A stretch of DNA of 64,000 bases. It comes from Streptomyces sp. 1-11. GTDB taxonomy: Bacteria; Actinomycetota; Actinomycetes; Streptomycetales; Streptomycetaceae. Below, piece after piece: positions 1 through 8,004 of the stretch (position 1 is the stretch's first letter; each line of letters begins with the position of its first letter). Under the pieces are notes generated by a model. The model searched no databases and was not told the origin of the DNA. It worked only from the letters and a program-made list of their open reading frames with translations. The translations under genes were made by a program, and so were the position numbers. The DNA lies in contig NZ_BJTV01000015.1 of the NCBI RefSeq assembly GCF_007176755.1, positions 124,001 to 188,000 on the forward strand, given 5' to 3'.

Positions 1-26
1 GTGGACGGGGGAAGGGCGCCGAACGT

Positions 27-983
27 TCAGCGGGCCTTCTGGAAGGTCCGCCGGTAGGCCTGCGGGGAGACGCCGATCGAGGCGTGCAGGTGCTGGCGCA
101 GCGAGGCGCCGGTGGCGAAGCCGACCTCGGCGGCGACCCGGTCCACCGGCAGGTCGCTGGACTCCAGCAGGTGCCGGGCGCGGACCACGCGCTGCTGGAT
201 GAGCCACCGGCCGGGGCTGATTCCGACCTCGTCGTTGAACCGGCGGGCGAAGGTGCGCAGGCTCATCCGGGCGTGCTGGGCGAGGTCGGCCAGGGTCAGC
301 GGCTCGGCCAGCCGCTCCAGAGCCCAGGCGCGGGTCCCGGCCGTGCCGGAGGAGCCGTCCTCGGGGACCGGCTGCTCGATGTACTGCGCCTGGCCGCCCT
401 CCCGGAACGGGGGGACGACGCAGCAGCGGGCGACGAAGTTGGCCAGGGCGCTGCCGTGGTCGCTGCGCACGAGGTGCAGGCAGATGTCGACGCCGGCGGC
501 GGCCCCGGCCGAGGTCAGGATGCGGCCGTCCTCGACGAACAGCACATCCGGGTCCAGCTCGACCCGCGGGTACCTGCGGCGGAACAGGTCGGCCACGTGC
601 CAGTGGGTGGTGGCCCTGCGGCCGTCGAGGAACCCCGCCTCGGCCAGCACGAAGGCGGCGGTGCATATGGACACGATCCGGGCGTCGGGGCGGATCCGGG
701 CGAGGGCGGCGGCGACGGCCTCCGGCAGCTCGGTGGGGAGGTACGCGGGGGGCACGGAGGTGACGACCACGGTGTCCGCCGTCTCCAGCAGTTCGGGGCC
801 GTGCTCCACGCCGATGGTGAAGTCCGCGCTGCTGCGCACCGGCCGGCCGTCGACGCTGCAGGTCATCACCTCGTACCGGCCGCCCGCAGCGCCGAGGATC
901 CGGCTGGGGATGCCCAGCTCGAAGGGGTAGACACCGTCGAGGGCCAGGACCGCCACGCGTTCCGGGCCGGCTGTCGCACGCAT
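27..983 (-). CDS. GlxA family transcriptional regulator (DJ-1/PfpI + AraC)
   Basis: A 318-residue DNA-binding regulator. Residues ~8-180 form a DJ-1/PfpI (class I glutamine amidotransferase-like) domain, including the stretch IVSICTAAFVLAEAG where the nucleophile elbow would sit. Residues ~215-318 carry two AraC-type helix-turn-helix units (LAQHARMSLRTFARRF and VAAEVGFATGASLRQHL). This is the architecture of AdpA and GlxA. The DJ-1 part normally senses or dimerises and is not usually catalytic. It is divergent from a zinc-type oxidoreductase 71 bases away, and a perfect 10-bp inverted repeat covers its own start codon, so autoregulation and control of the neighbour are likely. The ligand is unknown. 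Confidence 0.93.
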   Translation of the reverse strand: MRATAGPERVAVLALDGVYPFELGIPSRILGAAGGRYEVMTCSVDGRPVRSSADFTIGVEHGPELLETADTVVVTSVPPAYLPTELPEAVAAALARIRPDARIVSICTAAFVLAEAGFLDGRRATTHWHVADLFRRRYPRVELDPDVLFVEDGRILTSAGAAAGVDICLHLVRSDHGSALANFVARCCVVPPFREGGQAQYIEQPVPEDGSSGTAGTRAWALERLAEPLTLADLAQHARMSLRTFARRFNDEVGISPGRWLIQQRVVRARHLLESSDLPVDRVAAEVGFATGASLRQHLHASIGVSPQAYRRTFQKAR

Positions 984-1018
984 GGCACGATCCTATCGGA
1001 GGTTGGCCATCGTGCCAT
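982..1018. promoter_or_regulatory. Perfect 10-bp inverted repeat between divergent genes (candidate GlxA operator)
   Basis: ATGGCACGAT at 982-991 is repeated in inverted orientation (ATCGTGCCAT) at 1009-1018, with a 17-bp spacer. The left arm includes the start codon of the GlxA-type regulator. TGGCACGATC differs by one base from the published AdpA consensus TGGCSNGWWY, and AdpA has the same domain architecture as this regulator. Inference: an operator controlling both divergent genes. Confidence 0.6.
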
Positions 1019-1054
1019 TTCCCGGCCGGGCGCGGCCCGGCAGGCTGGGTGACC

Positions 1055-2008
1055 ATGAGCGATGTGAACAACACGATGCGGGCCATCGGCCAGGACGTCC
1101 TCGGCGGTCCCGAGGTGCTGAGGGAAGTACGGCTGGAGCGGCCCGCGCCGCGGCCGAACGAGGTACTGGTCCGGGTGCGGGCCGCCGGGGTGAACCCGAC
1201 CGACTGGAAGCACCGGGCGACCGGCGGGTTCCTGGGCGAGCCGCCGTTCGTCCTCGGCTGGGACGTCTCCGGGGAGGTGGCGGAGACGGGGATCGGGGTC
1301 GCCGCCTTCCGGCCCGGCGACGAGGTCTTCGGCATGCTGCCCTACCCGTTCGGCCACGGCTCGCACGCCGAGTACGTCACCGTCCCGGCCCGCGCCCTGA
1401 CGCACAAGCCGGCCTCGATCGACCACGTGCAGGCGGGCGCGCTGCCGCTGGTGTCGCTGACCGCCTGGCAGGCCCTGACCGAGCACGCCGACGTGCGGCC
1501 CGGCCAGCGGGTGCTGGTCCACGCGGCGGCCGGCGGGGTGGGGCACGTGGCCGTGCAGATCGCCAAGGCGCGCGGCGCGTACGTGATCGGCACCGCGAGT
1601 GCCGGGAAGCACGGCTTCCTGCGGGAGATCGGCGTCGACGAGGCGGTCGACTACCGGTCCACCGACTTCGCCGAGGCGGTGCGGGACATCGACGTCGTCC
1701 TGGACACCCTCGGCGGGGACACCTCCGTGCGGTCGCTGCGGGTGCTGCGGCCCGGCGGCGTCGTGGTGTCGATCCTGCCGGTCGGCTCGCCGGAGTTCTA
1801 CGAGGAGGCCGAGCGGCTCGGGGTGCGGGCGGTGCGGATGCTGGTGGACGCCGACCGGTCCGGGATGAACGCGGTGGCGGAACTGGTCGAGTCGGGCAGG
1901 CTGCGCGCCACCGTCGCGGGGACCTTCCCGCTGGCCGAGGCCGCCAAGGCGCACGAGCTGGGCGACACCGGCCGGACGACGGGCAAGCTGGTGCTGCTGG
2001 TGGACTGA
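1055..2008 (+). CDS. NADP-dependent medium-chain oxidoreductase (quinone oxidoreductase-like)
   Basis: A 317-residue member of the zeta-crystallin/quinone oxidoreductase branch of the medium-chain dehydrogenases. It has an N-terminal GroES-like domain (AAGVNPTDWKHR) and a Rossmann domain with the nucleotide-binding motif HAAAGGVGHVAVQIAKA. The structural zinc cysteines of classical alcohol dehydrogenases are absent, as expected for this branch. It probably reduces quinones or enones with NADPH. An in-frame GTG lies two codons upstream (1049), and an ATG at 1076 would also give the usual MRAI-type N-terminus, so the start is uncertain. It is divergent from the GlxA-type regulator, which probably controls it. 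Confidence 0.9.
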   Translation: MSDVNNTMRAIGQDVLGGPEVLREVRLERPAPRPNEVLVRVRAAGVNPTDWKHRATGGFLGEPPFVLGWDVSGEVAETGIGVAAFRPGDEVFGMLPYPFGHGSHAEYVTVPARALTHKPASIDHVQAGALPLVSLTAWQALTEHADVRPGQRVLVHAAAGGVGHVAVQIAKARGAYVIGTASAGKHGFLREIGVDEAVDYRSTDFAEAVRDIDVVLDTLGGDTSVRSLRVLRPGGVVVSILPVGSPEFYEEAERLGVRAVRMLVDADRSGMNAVAELVESGRLRATVAGTFPLAEAAKAHELGDTGRTTGKLVLLVD

Positions 2009-2211
2009 CCTGGGCAGGAGGGCGAGCACGGGCCGCGCCGTGGCCGGCCCGTGCCTGCGCGCAGCCGCCGCGTTGTCACCCACGCCACAGGGCGACACGC
2101 GAGAAACCCGGAGACATATGTCAATCGAACATGCTCAAATTCCTTCTATCGAGGGTAACTTGACGGTCGAGCGACGAACTTTTCCGGGCCCGGGTGGGAG
2201 GTGGTGCCGTC

Positions 2212-2592
2212 GTGCGGCAGGGTCCCGCACCGCGCACCCGGCATCTGCGCGTGCGTGAGGAGCGCGGTCACACCGTGCTGGAGTTCCTCGGTGAGATCGA
2301 CATCGCGGCGGCGGCCGAGATCGCGCCCGCGCTGGACCGGGCGACCGGCCGGCCCGGCGCCCGGATCGTGATCGACCTGCGCGGCGTGGACTTCTTCGAC
2401 TGCTCCGGGCTGCGCCTGCTGCACCGGGCGCGCGGCCGGGTGCTGGAGCGGGGCGGACGCCTCGACCTGGTGTGCACCCATCCGCTGACCCTGAGAGTGC
2501 TGCGGGTCACCGGCCTGTCCCGGCTGCTGCCGCCGCAGCCGACGCTGGAGGCGGCCCTGAAGCAGTCCGGGGCCGCCTCCGGCTCCCTGTGA
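2212..2592 (+). CDS. STAS domain protein (anti-sigma factor antagonist)
   Basis: A single STAS domain of about 126 residues, resembling SpoIIAA/RsbV. The conserved helix start FFDCSGLRLLHRA contains the serine that partner anti-sigma kinases phosphorylate in this family. I chose GTG at 2212 because a purine-rich GGGAGGTGG lies about 8 bases upstream; GTG at 2194 is also possible. No sigma factor or RsbW-type kinase gene is adjacent, so its partner is encoded elsewhere. The 200 bases upstream include an unusually AT-rich patch (about 2110-2165) that is probably its promoter. Confidence 0.88.
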   Translation: MRQGPAPRTRHLRVREERGHTVLEFLGEIDIAAAAEIAPALDRATGRPGARIVIDLRGVDFFDCSGLRLLHRARGRVLERGGRLDLVCTHPLTLRVLRVTGLSRLLPPQPTLEAALKQSGAASGSL

Positions 2593-2610
2593 ACGCCGGC
2601 CGCCGGGCGC

Positions 2611-3549
2611 CTACTCGAACAGGGCGCTGACGGATTCACCGTTGTGGATGCGGCGCACGGCCTCGGCGAAGGCCGGCCCGATCGACAGCACCCGGAGCTT
2701 GTCGGTGTGCTCGTCCGCCGGGACCGGCACGGTGTTGGTGCACACGATCTCCAGCACGTCCGGCTGCTCGCTCAGCCGGCCCAGCGCTCCGGCCGCGAAC
2801 AGCCCGTGCGTGCACGCCACCCGGATCGAACGCGGTCCCATCTCGCGCAGCCGCTCCAGGAGTTCCAGCACGGTGCTGCCTCCCGCGATCTCGTCGTCCA
2901 GGACGATGACGTCCCGGCCGCTGACCTCGCCGATGACGGCGCTGATGCTCACCCGGTCGTCCGCGAACCGCTGCTTGGCGCCCGCCGCCACCTGGGCGCC
3001 GATCAGCCGGGCGAAGGCGGCGGCCTCCTTGGCGTTGCCGAGGTCCGGGGAGACGACCGTGGTGCGCGTCAGGTCGTACCGCCGGAAGTGCGCGGCCAGT
3101 TCGCGCAGGGCGTGCAGGTGGTCCACCGGCACCGAGAAGAATCCGTGCACCTGGGGAGCGTGCAGGGTCATGGTGAGCACCCGGCTCGCGCCCGCGGCCA
3201 CCAGCAGGTCGGCGACCAGCCGCCCGCCGAGGGAGATGCGGGGCGCGTCCTTCTTGTCGGAGCGGGCGTAGGAGTAGTGCGGCATGACGACGGTGATGCG
3301 GGCGGCGGAGGCGCCCCGGGCGGCGTCGCACATCAGCAGCAGCTCCACCAGGTGCTCCTGCACCGGCCTGACCAGCGGCTGGATCAGGAAGACGTCCCGT
3401 TCCCGGCAGTTGGCCTGGAGCTGCACCTCCAGGCAGTCGTTGGCGAACCGGCTGACCCGGGTCGGGCTGAGCGGCACACCCAGGTGGGCGCAGACCTCCT
3501 CGGCCAGTCGGGGGTGGGCACTGCCACTGAAGACGGCGATGTCTCGCAC
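2611..3549 (-). CDS. Ribose-phosphate pyrophosphokinase, divergent paralogue
   Basis: A 312-residue PRPP synthetase homologue of normal length with two phosphoribosyltransferase-type domains. The family makes PRPP from ribose-5-phosphate and ATP. Recognisable parts are the N-terminal FSGSAHPRLAEEV, the flexible-loop region HYSYARSDKKDAPRISLGGR and the PRPP-binding loop VIVLDDEIAGGSTV. In canonical enzymes that loop reads roughly DDMIDTGGT, so EIAGGST is a notable variant and the flexible loop also departs from the YARQDRK pattern. This is probably a second, non-housekeeping paralogue. It may be catalytically altered or regulatory. Confidence 0.88.
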   Translation of the reverse strand: MRDIAVFSGSAHPRLAEEVCAHLGVPLSPTRVSRFANDCLEVQLQANCRERDVFLIQPLVRPVQEHLVELLLMCDAARGASAARITVVMPHYSYARSDKKDAPRISLGGRLVADLLVAAGASRVLTMTLHAPQVHGFFSVPVDHLHALRELAAHFRRYDLTRTTVVSPDLGNAKEAAAFARLIGAQVAAGAKQRFADDRVSISAVIGEVSGRDVIVLDDEIAGGSTVLELLERLREMGPRSIRVACTHGLFAAGALGRLSEQPDVLEIVCTNTVPVPADEHTDKLRVLSIGPAFAEAVRRIHNGESVSALFE

Positions 3550-3742
3550 GATCCGCTCCTCGCATGATCCGCACGGGCTGCGCCGTCATGCTACTGGCGG
3601 CACGCGCCCGGCCCGGCGGCGCTGCCCGGGTCCGCGCTCCCCCGGACGGCGGTGTCCCGCGCGGTGCCGGGCACCCTCGGCTCGCCGCGCGGTCTGGCAC
3701 CGCGATCGGTGGGCATCAGTGTCTGCAGGAAGGAGGGTCGCC

Positions 3743-4405
3743 ATGACGACTGACGTCAGGCGCCTGCCCCGGCGCATGCCCGGCTGGGCCAAGGCGGTGA
3801 CCGCGTTCGTGCTGGTGCTCGTGGTGCTGTTCGCTGGCATCCGGCTGGCCGTACTCCCGGGCATCAAGGACCTGTTCGGCACCGAGACGCACGACCGCAG
3901 TGGCCCCGCGCTCCTGAAGTCCATCCAGGACATGAGCCGTTACGACGCGGCCTCGGGCAACTTCCAGGTGGTCGTGGACCTGGAGAAGGACGCGAAGTTC
4001 CTGCCCGACGCGATCCGCGGCACCCGCACCCTGTACGTCGGCGCGGGCACCGTGGACGCCTATGTGGACCTCGGCGGGGTCGGCGAGAAGGACGTCTCGG
4101 TCGACGCCGACCGTACGACGGCCACGATCCGGCTGCCGCACGCGCGGCTCGGCAAGCCGGCCCTGGACCCGGACCACTCCTACGCGGTGTCCAAGCAGCG
4201 CGGTCTGCTCGACCGGCTCGGCGACCTGTTCTCCGACAACCCCAACGGCGAGCAGGCGGTGCAGAAGCTCGCCGTACGGCACATCGGCGACGCCGCGAAG
4301 AGCAGCGGGCTGACCCGGCGGGCCGAGTCCAACACCACCAACATGCTGCAGGGGCTGCTGCGCTCCCTCGGGTTCGAGGAGGTGCACGTGTCCTACGGCG
4401 CCTGA
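3743..4405 (+). CDS. DUF4230 domain membrane-anchored protein
   Basis: A 220-residue protein preceded by a strong AGGAGGG Shine-Dalgarno sequence 8 bases from the ATG. Residues ~15-38 form one membrane segment (AVTAFVLVLVVLFAGIRLAV). The rest is a DUF4230 domain, which includes YDAASGNFQVVVDLEKD and the conserved LRSLGFEEVHVSY near the end. The function of the family is unknown. The bulk of the protein is predicted to be outside the cell. Its stop codon lies two bases from the stop of the convergent mrpD-like gene. Confidence 0.85.
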   Translation: MTTDVRRLPRRMPGWAKAVTAFVLVLVVLFAGIRLAVLPGIKDLFGTETHDRSGPALLKSIQDMSRYDAASGNFQVVVDLEKDAKFLPDAIRGTRTLYVGAGTVDAYVDLGGVGEKDVSVDADRTTATIRLPHARLGKPALDPDHSYAVSKQRGLLDRLGDLFSDNPNGEQAVQKLAVRHIGDAAKSSGLTRRAESNTTNMLQGLLRSLGFEEVHVSYGA

Positions 4406-4407
4406 CC

Positions 4408-6165
4408 TCAGCCGCCCAGCACCCCCGGCAGGGCCAGCGCCCCGAGCGCGGTGACGCCCACCAGCAGCCAGGCCACGTAGTCGCCGACGTGGCCCGACTG
4501 CAGCCGGCGCAGCGGCAGGACCGGGCCGGGGGCGTCCGCCCGGCCCGGCCGTGCCACGGTGAGGGCGGCGAGGGCCACGGCGAGCAGTGCCGAGAGCAGG
4601 CCCAGCAGGACGCCGGCGAGCGTCCAGTGCGCGGACGCGCGGGCGCCGCCCGAGCCGGCCTCGTTGACGGACCGGGCGACCAGTTCGCCGAAGCCCGGGG
4701 CCACTCCGGCGGCGAACGCGGCGGCGAGCAGCACGGCGGGCACGGTCGTCATGCTGTCCGGGACGCGGCGCAGGATGCCGCCGGTCTCCGGCTGCTCGTC
4801 CGAGCCGCTGGTCTCGTACTCCGCGTCCCGCGGGCGCGGTCCGAGGCCGAGGAACACCCGTCCCGTGACCCGCAGCACGGCGCCGCCGGTGACCGCCGAC
4901 GCGCCCAGGAACACCACGGTCAGCGGGCCCCCCACCGCCTCCTCGGCGATGGCCTTGCCGAGCGCCGTGCCGAACGGCGGAAGACCGGCGAGCGCGAGTC
5001 CCCCGATCCCGGACATCACCGCGAAGGCGCGCAGTTCCCGTGCCCTGCCGTGCAGGGCGTGCTCGTCGACGCTGCCGTACCGGTCGAGCAGGGCGCCGGC
5101 GCAGGCGAACAGCGCGGCCTTCACACCGGCGTGGCCGAGGATGTACAGCGCGATCCCGTCGTCGCCCTCGGGGCTGAGCACGCCGAGGCCGACCAGGAAC
5201 AGGCCGGTGTGCGCGACCGTGGAGTAGGCCAGCAGCCGTTTGATGTGCCGCTGGTACCAGCACATCAGGGAGCCGGTCACGGCGGTGAGCGTGCCGAGCG
5301 TGACCAGGGCGCGGGTCAGTCCGGCGGCGGGGACGCCGCCGGGTCCGGCGAACACGGTGCCGTACACCCGCCAGACGCCGTACGAGCCGAGCTCGACCAT
5401 GACGCCGGAGAGCAGCATGCACACCGGGGTCGGCGCGACCGCGTGCGCGTCCGGGAGCCAGAAGTGGAACGGCACGGCGGCCGCCTTCACCAGCAGCCCG
5501 GTCAGCACCAGCACGAAGGAGGCGAGGACCAGGGCGTCCGGCGGGCCGTGGGCGTCGAGACCCCGGCCGATCCTCGTCATGGACAGCTCGCCGGTGCGGG
5601 CGTACAGCAGGCCGATGCCCATCAGCAGGGCGTACGCCCCCAGGGAGTTGACCACCCCGAAGGTCAGCGCGCCCTGCACCGCCTTCGCCTCGTCGATCCG
5701 GTAGCCGGTCAGCGCGTACGCGGCCACGCTCATCAGCTCGAAGAACACGAAGGCGTTGAACAGGTCGCCGGCGATCGCGAAGCCGCACATCGCGCCCTGG
5801 AAGACCAGCATCAGCGCCGGGAAGGAACCGGCGTGGCCGCTCGGCGGCTCGTCGAAGTACCGCCAGGAGTACGCCAGCGCCGCCAGGGTGAGCAGCGAGG
5901 CGAGCGCGGCCATGCCGAGCGCCGGCCCGTCGCCCAGCAGCACGATCCCGACGGCCCCGGCGCCGGTGGGCCGCCATCCGCCGACCCACTCGACCAGCGG
6001 CGGCGAGGAGTTCAGCAGCAGGACCAGGGCGAGCGCGGCCGTGCAGCCGGAGACCGCGAGGCCGGTGATCTCGGCGGCGGGCCGAGGCAGGAAGCGGCCC
6101 AGGGCCACGAGCAGCGCGGCGCCGAGCAGCGGCACCGCGGCCAGCAGCGGGAGCAGATGGTGCAT
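4408..6165 (-). CDS. mrpD: Proton-conducting antiporter subunit, MrpD/NuoN-like
   Basis: A 585-residue polytopic protein of the proton-conducting membrane transporter family (MrpD, MbhH, NuoL/M/N). Typical motifs are FELMSVAAYALTGYR, where the conserved glutamate of transmembrane helix 5 sits, and the loop KAAAVPFHFWLPDAH containing the conserved lysine. The C-terminus extends past the core with several more membrane segments. The ATG overlaps the mrpC-like stop by one base (ATGA-type coupling), and this is the last gene of the leftward operon. In this locus it is the only large ion-pumping antiporter-like subunit, because no NuoL-like MrpA is encoded. Confidence 0.93.
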   Translation of the reverse strand: MHHLLPLLAAVPLLGAALLVALGRFLPRPAAEITGLAVSGCTAALALVLLLNSSPPLVEWVGGWRPTGAGAVGIVLLGDGPALGMAALASLLTLAALAYSWRYFDEPPSGHAGSFPALMLVFQGAMCGFAIAGDLFNAFVFFELMSVAAYALTGYRIDEAKAVQGALTFGVVNSLGAYALLMGIGLLYARTGELSMTRIGRGLDAHGPPDALVLASFVLVLTGLLVKAAAVPFHFWLPDAHAVAPTPVCMLLSGVMVELGSYGVWRVYGTVFAGPGGVPAAGLTRALVTLGTLTAVTGSLMCWYQRHIKRLLAYSTVAHTGLFLVGLGVLSPEGDDGIALYILGHAGVKAALFACAGALLDRYGSVDEHALHGRARELRAFAVMSGIGGLALAGLPPFGTALGKAIAEEAVGGPLTVVFLGASAVTGGAVLRVTGRVFLGLGPRPRDAEYETSGSDEQPETGGILRRVPDSMTTVPAVLLAAAFAAGVAPGFGELVARSVNEAGSGGARASAHWTLAGVLLGLLSALLAVALAALTVARPGRADAPGPVLPLRRLQSGHVGDYVAWLLVGVTALGALALPGVLGG

Positions 6166-6524
6166 CAGCCGCGCAGCTCTCTGAGTTCGTCGGGGTCGAC
6201 GGTGCCGTGCCGCTTGGCGACCTGCAGGACGAGGGCGAGCAGCACGGCCGTGACGGTGGCGCCGACGACGACGTCGGTGAGGGTGAGGGCCTGGACGACC
6301 GGGTCGACGACCGGCCGCGAGCCCGGCTTCAGGTCGGAGAAGACGGGCGCGGTGGCCCCGTCCCGATAGCCCACCGCCAGCAGCAGCACGTACGTGGCCG
6401 ACTGGCACACCGCCAGGCAGCCGACCGCGTGGATCAGGTTGCGGCTGGTGGCGAGGCCGTAGCAGCCGGTCAGGAAGACGTAGGCGGCGACCAGGTAGGG
6501 CAGCACGTGCATCACGGTGCTCAA
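6165..6524 (-). CDS. mrpC: Antiporter subunit MrpC/NuoK-like
   Basis: A 119-residue NuoK-like subunit with three membrane helices. The family signature DPVVQALTLTDVVVG is present near residue 72. The start is TTG at 6524, which overlaps the upstream stop in a TTGA arrangement; GTG (6515) and ATG (6512) just downstream are alternatives. It is translationally coupled on both sides. In Mrp and Mbh complexes this subunit forms part of the hydrophilic axis of the membrane arm. Confidence 0.92.
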   Translation of the reverse strand: MSTVMHVLPYLVAAYVFLTGCYGLATSRNLIHAVGCLAVCQSATYVLLLAVGYRDGATAPVFSDLKPGSRPVVDPVVQALTLTDVVVGATVTAVLLALVLQVAKRHGTVDPDELRELRG

Positions 6525-7261
6525 CTCCGCTGTTCCTCCTCGATCTCGACGGCCTGGTCCAGGAAGCCGGCGAGCAGCACCACCACCGCGCTGGCCACCT
6601 CCACCCCGATGACCGCGTTCAGCAGCGGGACGATGCCGCCGGAAGCCAGCGTGTTGAACGTGCCGTACGGCAGCAGCGTGTTGGCCAGGAAGGCGGTGCC
6701 CGCGAGGACCCCGGCGAGACCCAGCACCAGGTAGGCGCAGACGGCGAGGGCGTCGGAGGCCTCGAACAGGCCGATGGGGCGGACCCGCTCCAGGGCGCGG
6801 TAGTCGGCGCCGAGGTACATCAGGTGCAGCGCGCTCGCGGCGACGACCCCGCCCTGGAAGCCGCCGCCGGGGCTGAGCTGGCCGTGGGCGACCACGTAGA
6901 TCCCGGTGACCAGGGCGACGGGCAGCACGATCAGCGCGTAGCGGCGGACGGGCCGGGCGACCTCGGCGGGCTCCGGCCGCGCGCGGTGCTCGTCGCGGGC
7001 CTGCCGCAGGAGCACCGCGCAGCCGAGGACGGCGACGAACAGGATGCTCATCTCGCCGAGCGTGTCGTAGGCCCGCTGGTCGAAGTTGACGGAGGCGACG
7101 GCGTTGGCGGTGTGCCGGGCGAGCGCGGCCCGCACGGCCCGGTCACCGTAGGGGTGGCTCCGGCCGCCGAAGGAGGGCAGGTCGAGGGCGGCGGCCACGA
7201 GCAGGGCGGCCAGCCCGGCCCCGCCGACGGCGAGCAGCCACAGCCGCGCCCGGCGGCTCAC
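6521..7261 (-). CDS. mrpB: MbhE-MrpB fusion subunit of a multisubunit antiporter
   Basis: A 246-residue membrane protein in which two subunits appear joined. Residues ~50-90 (FDQRAYDTLGEMSILFVAV) match the short MbhE subunit, equivalent to the C-terminal tail of MrpA. Residues ~105-240 are the MnhB/MrpB domain with its hallmark HGQLSPGGGFQGGV (126-139). The GTG start overlaps the preceding mbhD-like stop (GTGA). The N-terminus has an extra membrane segment (LWLLAVGGAGLAALLVAAAL). Fusion of these two units is the reason the protein is longer than a lone MrpB (about 140 residues). Confidence 0.9.
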   Translation of the reverse strand: MSRRARLWLLAVGGAGLAALLVAAALDLPSFGGRSHPYGDRAVRAALARHTANAVASVNFDQRAYDTLGEMSILFVAVLGCAVLLRQARDEHRARPEPAEVARPVRRYALIVLPVALVTGIYVVAHGQLSPGGGFQGGVVAASALHLMYLGADYRALERVRPIGLFEASDALAVCAYLVLGLAGVLAGTAFLANTLLPYGTFNTLASGGIVPLLNAVIGVEVASAVVVLLAGFLDQAVEIEEEQRS

Positions 7262-7518
7262 CGGGCCTCGTCCCGGGTCCGGCCCCGCCGGCGGACCCGG
7301 CGCACCGACAGCATGATCAGCAGCGGGGTGAGCACGGAACCCACGGCCAATTGGGACAGGCCGACGTCCGGGGCCTGCAGCACGGTGAACAGCAGGGCCA
7401 GCGAGACACCGAGCACGGACAGCACCAGCGCCTGCCGGGCCGGCTCGCGTGCCGCGACCGCCGCGGTGGCGGCGGCGGCCACCAGGAGCAGCGCCACGAC
7501 GATCACCGCTTCGGCCAT
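7258..7518 (-). CDS. MbhD-like subunit (DUF4040), equivalent to part of MrpA
   Basis: An 86-residue hydrophobic protein with three predicted helices and the family motif QAPDVGLSQLAVGSVLTPLL. This corresponds to the conserved PDVALTEAAVG segment of MbhD and of the C-terminal region of MrpA. A good ribosome site (GGAGGCGTGGCC) precedes the ATG. It is encoded as a stand-alone protein without the large NuoL-like domain that MrpA normally carries, as in archaeal Mbh complexes. It overlaps the next gene by four bases. Confidence 0.88.
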   Translation of the reverse strand: MAEAVIVVALLLVAAAATAAVAAREPARQALVLSVLGVSLALLFTVLQAPDVGLSQLAVGSVLTPLLIMLSVRRVRRRGRTRDEAR

Positions 7519-7551
7519 GCCACGCCTCCCGCCCGGCCGCCCGGCACCGTG

Positions 7552-8004
7552 TCAGTCACCGCGCACCCCCTCGAACCCGCCCGACAGCGCCCGCGAGGCG
7601 ATGAGGTTGCCGCCGATCAGCAGCGCGCCGGTCACCAGCAGTTTCACCATGGCCCGGCTCGGCCCGGCGGCCACGCACACGGCCACCACGACCACCGCGC
7701 CCAGTGCGGCGGCGGCCCAGGTCAGCCCCCACGCGCTCGCCCGGCCGCCCGCGAGTTCCCCGGCGAGCAGGCGGGCGAAGACCAGGGTGCCGACCGGGCC
7801 CAGCAGCGCCATCAGCAGGGCGAGGTCGACGTAGGCGGGGCGCTGGTAGCCCTGGGCGAGCAGCAGCAGGGCCGGGCAGGCCACGGAGGTGGTCAGGTTC
7901 TGCGCCACGACCCGGCGGGTCAGCGGGCCGGAGCTCACTCCCCACACGACGGCCGCCCCTCCCCCGGCCATCACGACGGTCGCCGCCAGGATCCAGCCGT
8001 TCAC
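7552..8004 (-). CDS. MrpF-MrpG fusion antiporter subunit
   Basis: A 150-residue membrane protein. Its N-terminal half resembles MrpF (RPAYVDLALLMALLGPVG followed by TLVFARLL). Its C-terminal third (RAMVKLLVTGALLIGGNLIA) resembles the end of MrpG. A long helix (WGLTWAAAALGAVVVVAV) joins them. The GTG start overlaps the stop of the upstream mrpE-like gene by four bases. MrpF and MrpG are normally separate proteins of roughly 90 and 110 residues, so this is an apparent shortened fusion. The MrpF assignment is firm; the MrpG assignment rests on a short segment and gene order. Confidence 0.78.
   Translation of the reverse strand: MNGWILAATVVMAGGGAAVVWGVSSGPLTRRVVAQNLTTSVACPALLLLAQGYQRPAYVDLALLMALLGPVGTLVFARLLAGELAGGRASAWGLTWAAAALGAVVVVAVCVAAGPSRAMVKLLVTGALLIGGNLIASRALSGGFEGVRGD

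Noticed and set aside
2107..2258. Short frame starting ATGTCAATCGAACATG upstream of the STAS gene
   Set aside because: The AT-rich codons do not match the genome's bias and the frame overlaps the STAS gene in another frame. A promoter region is the simpler explanation.
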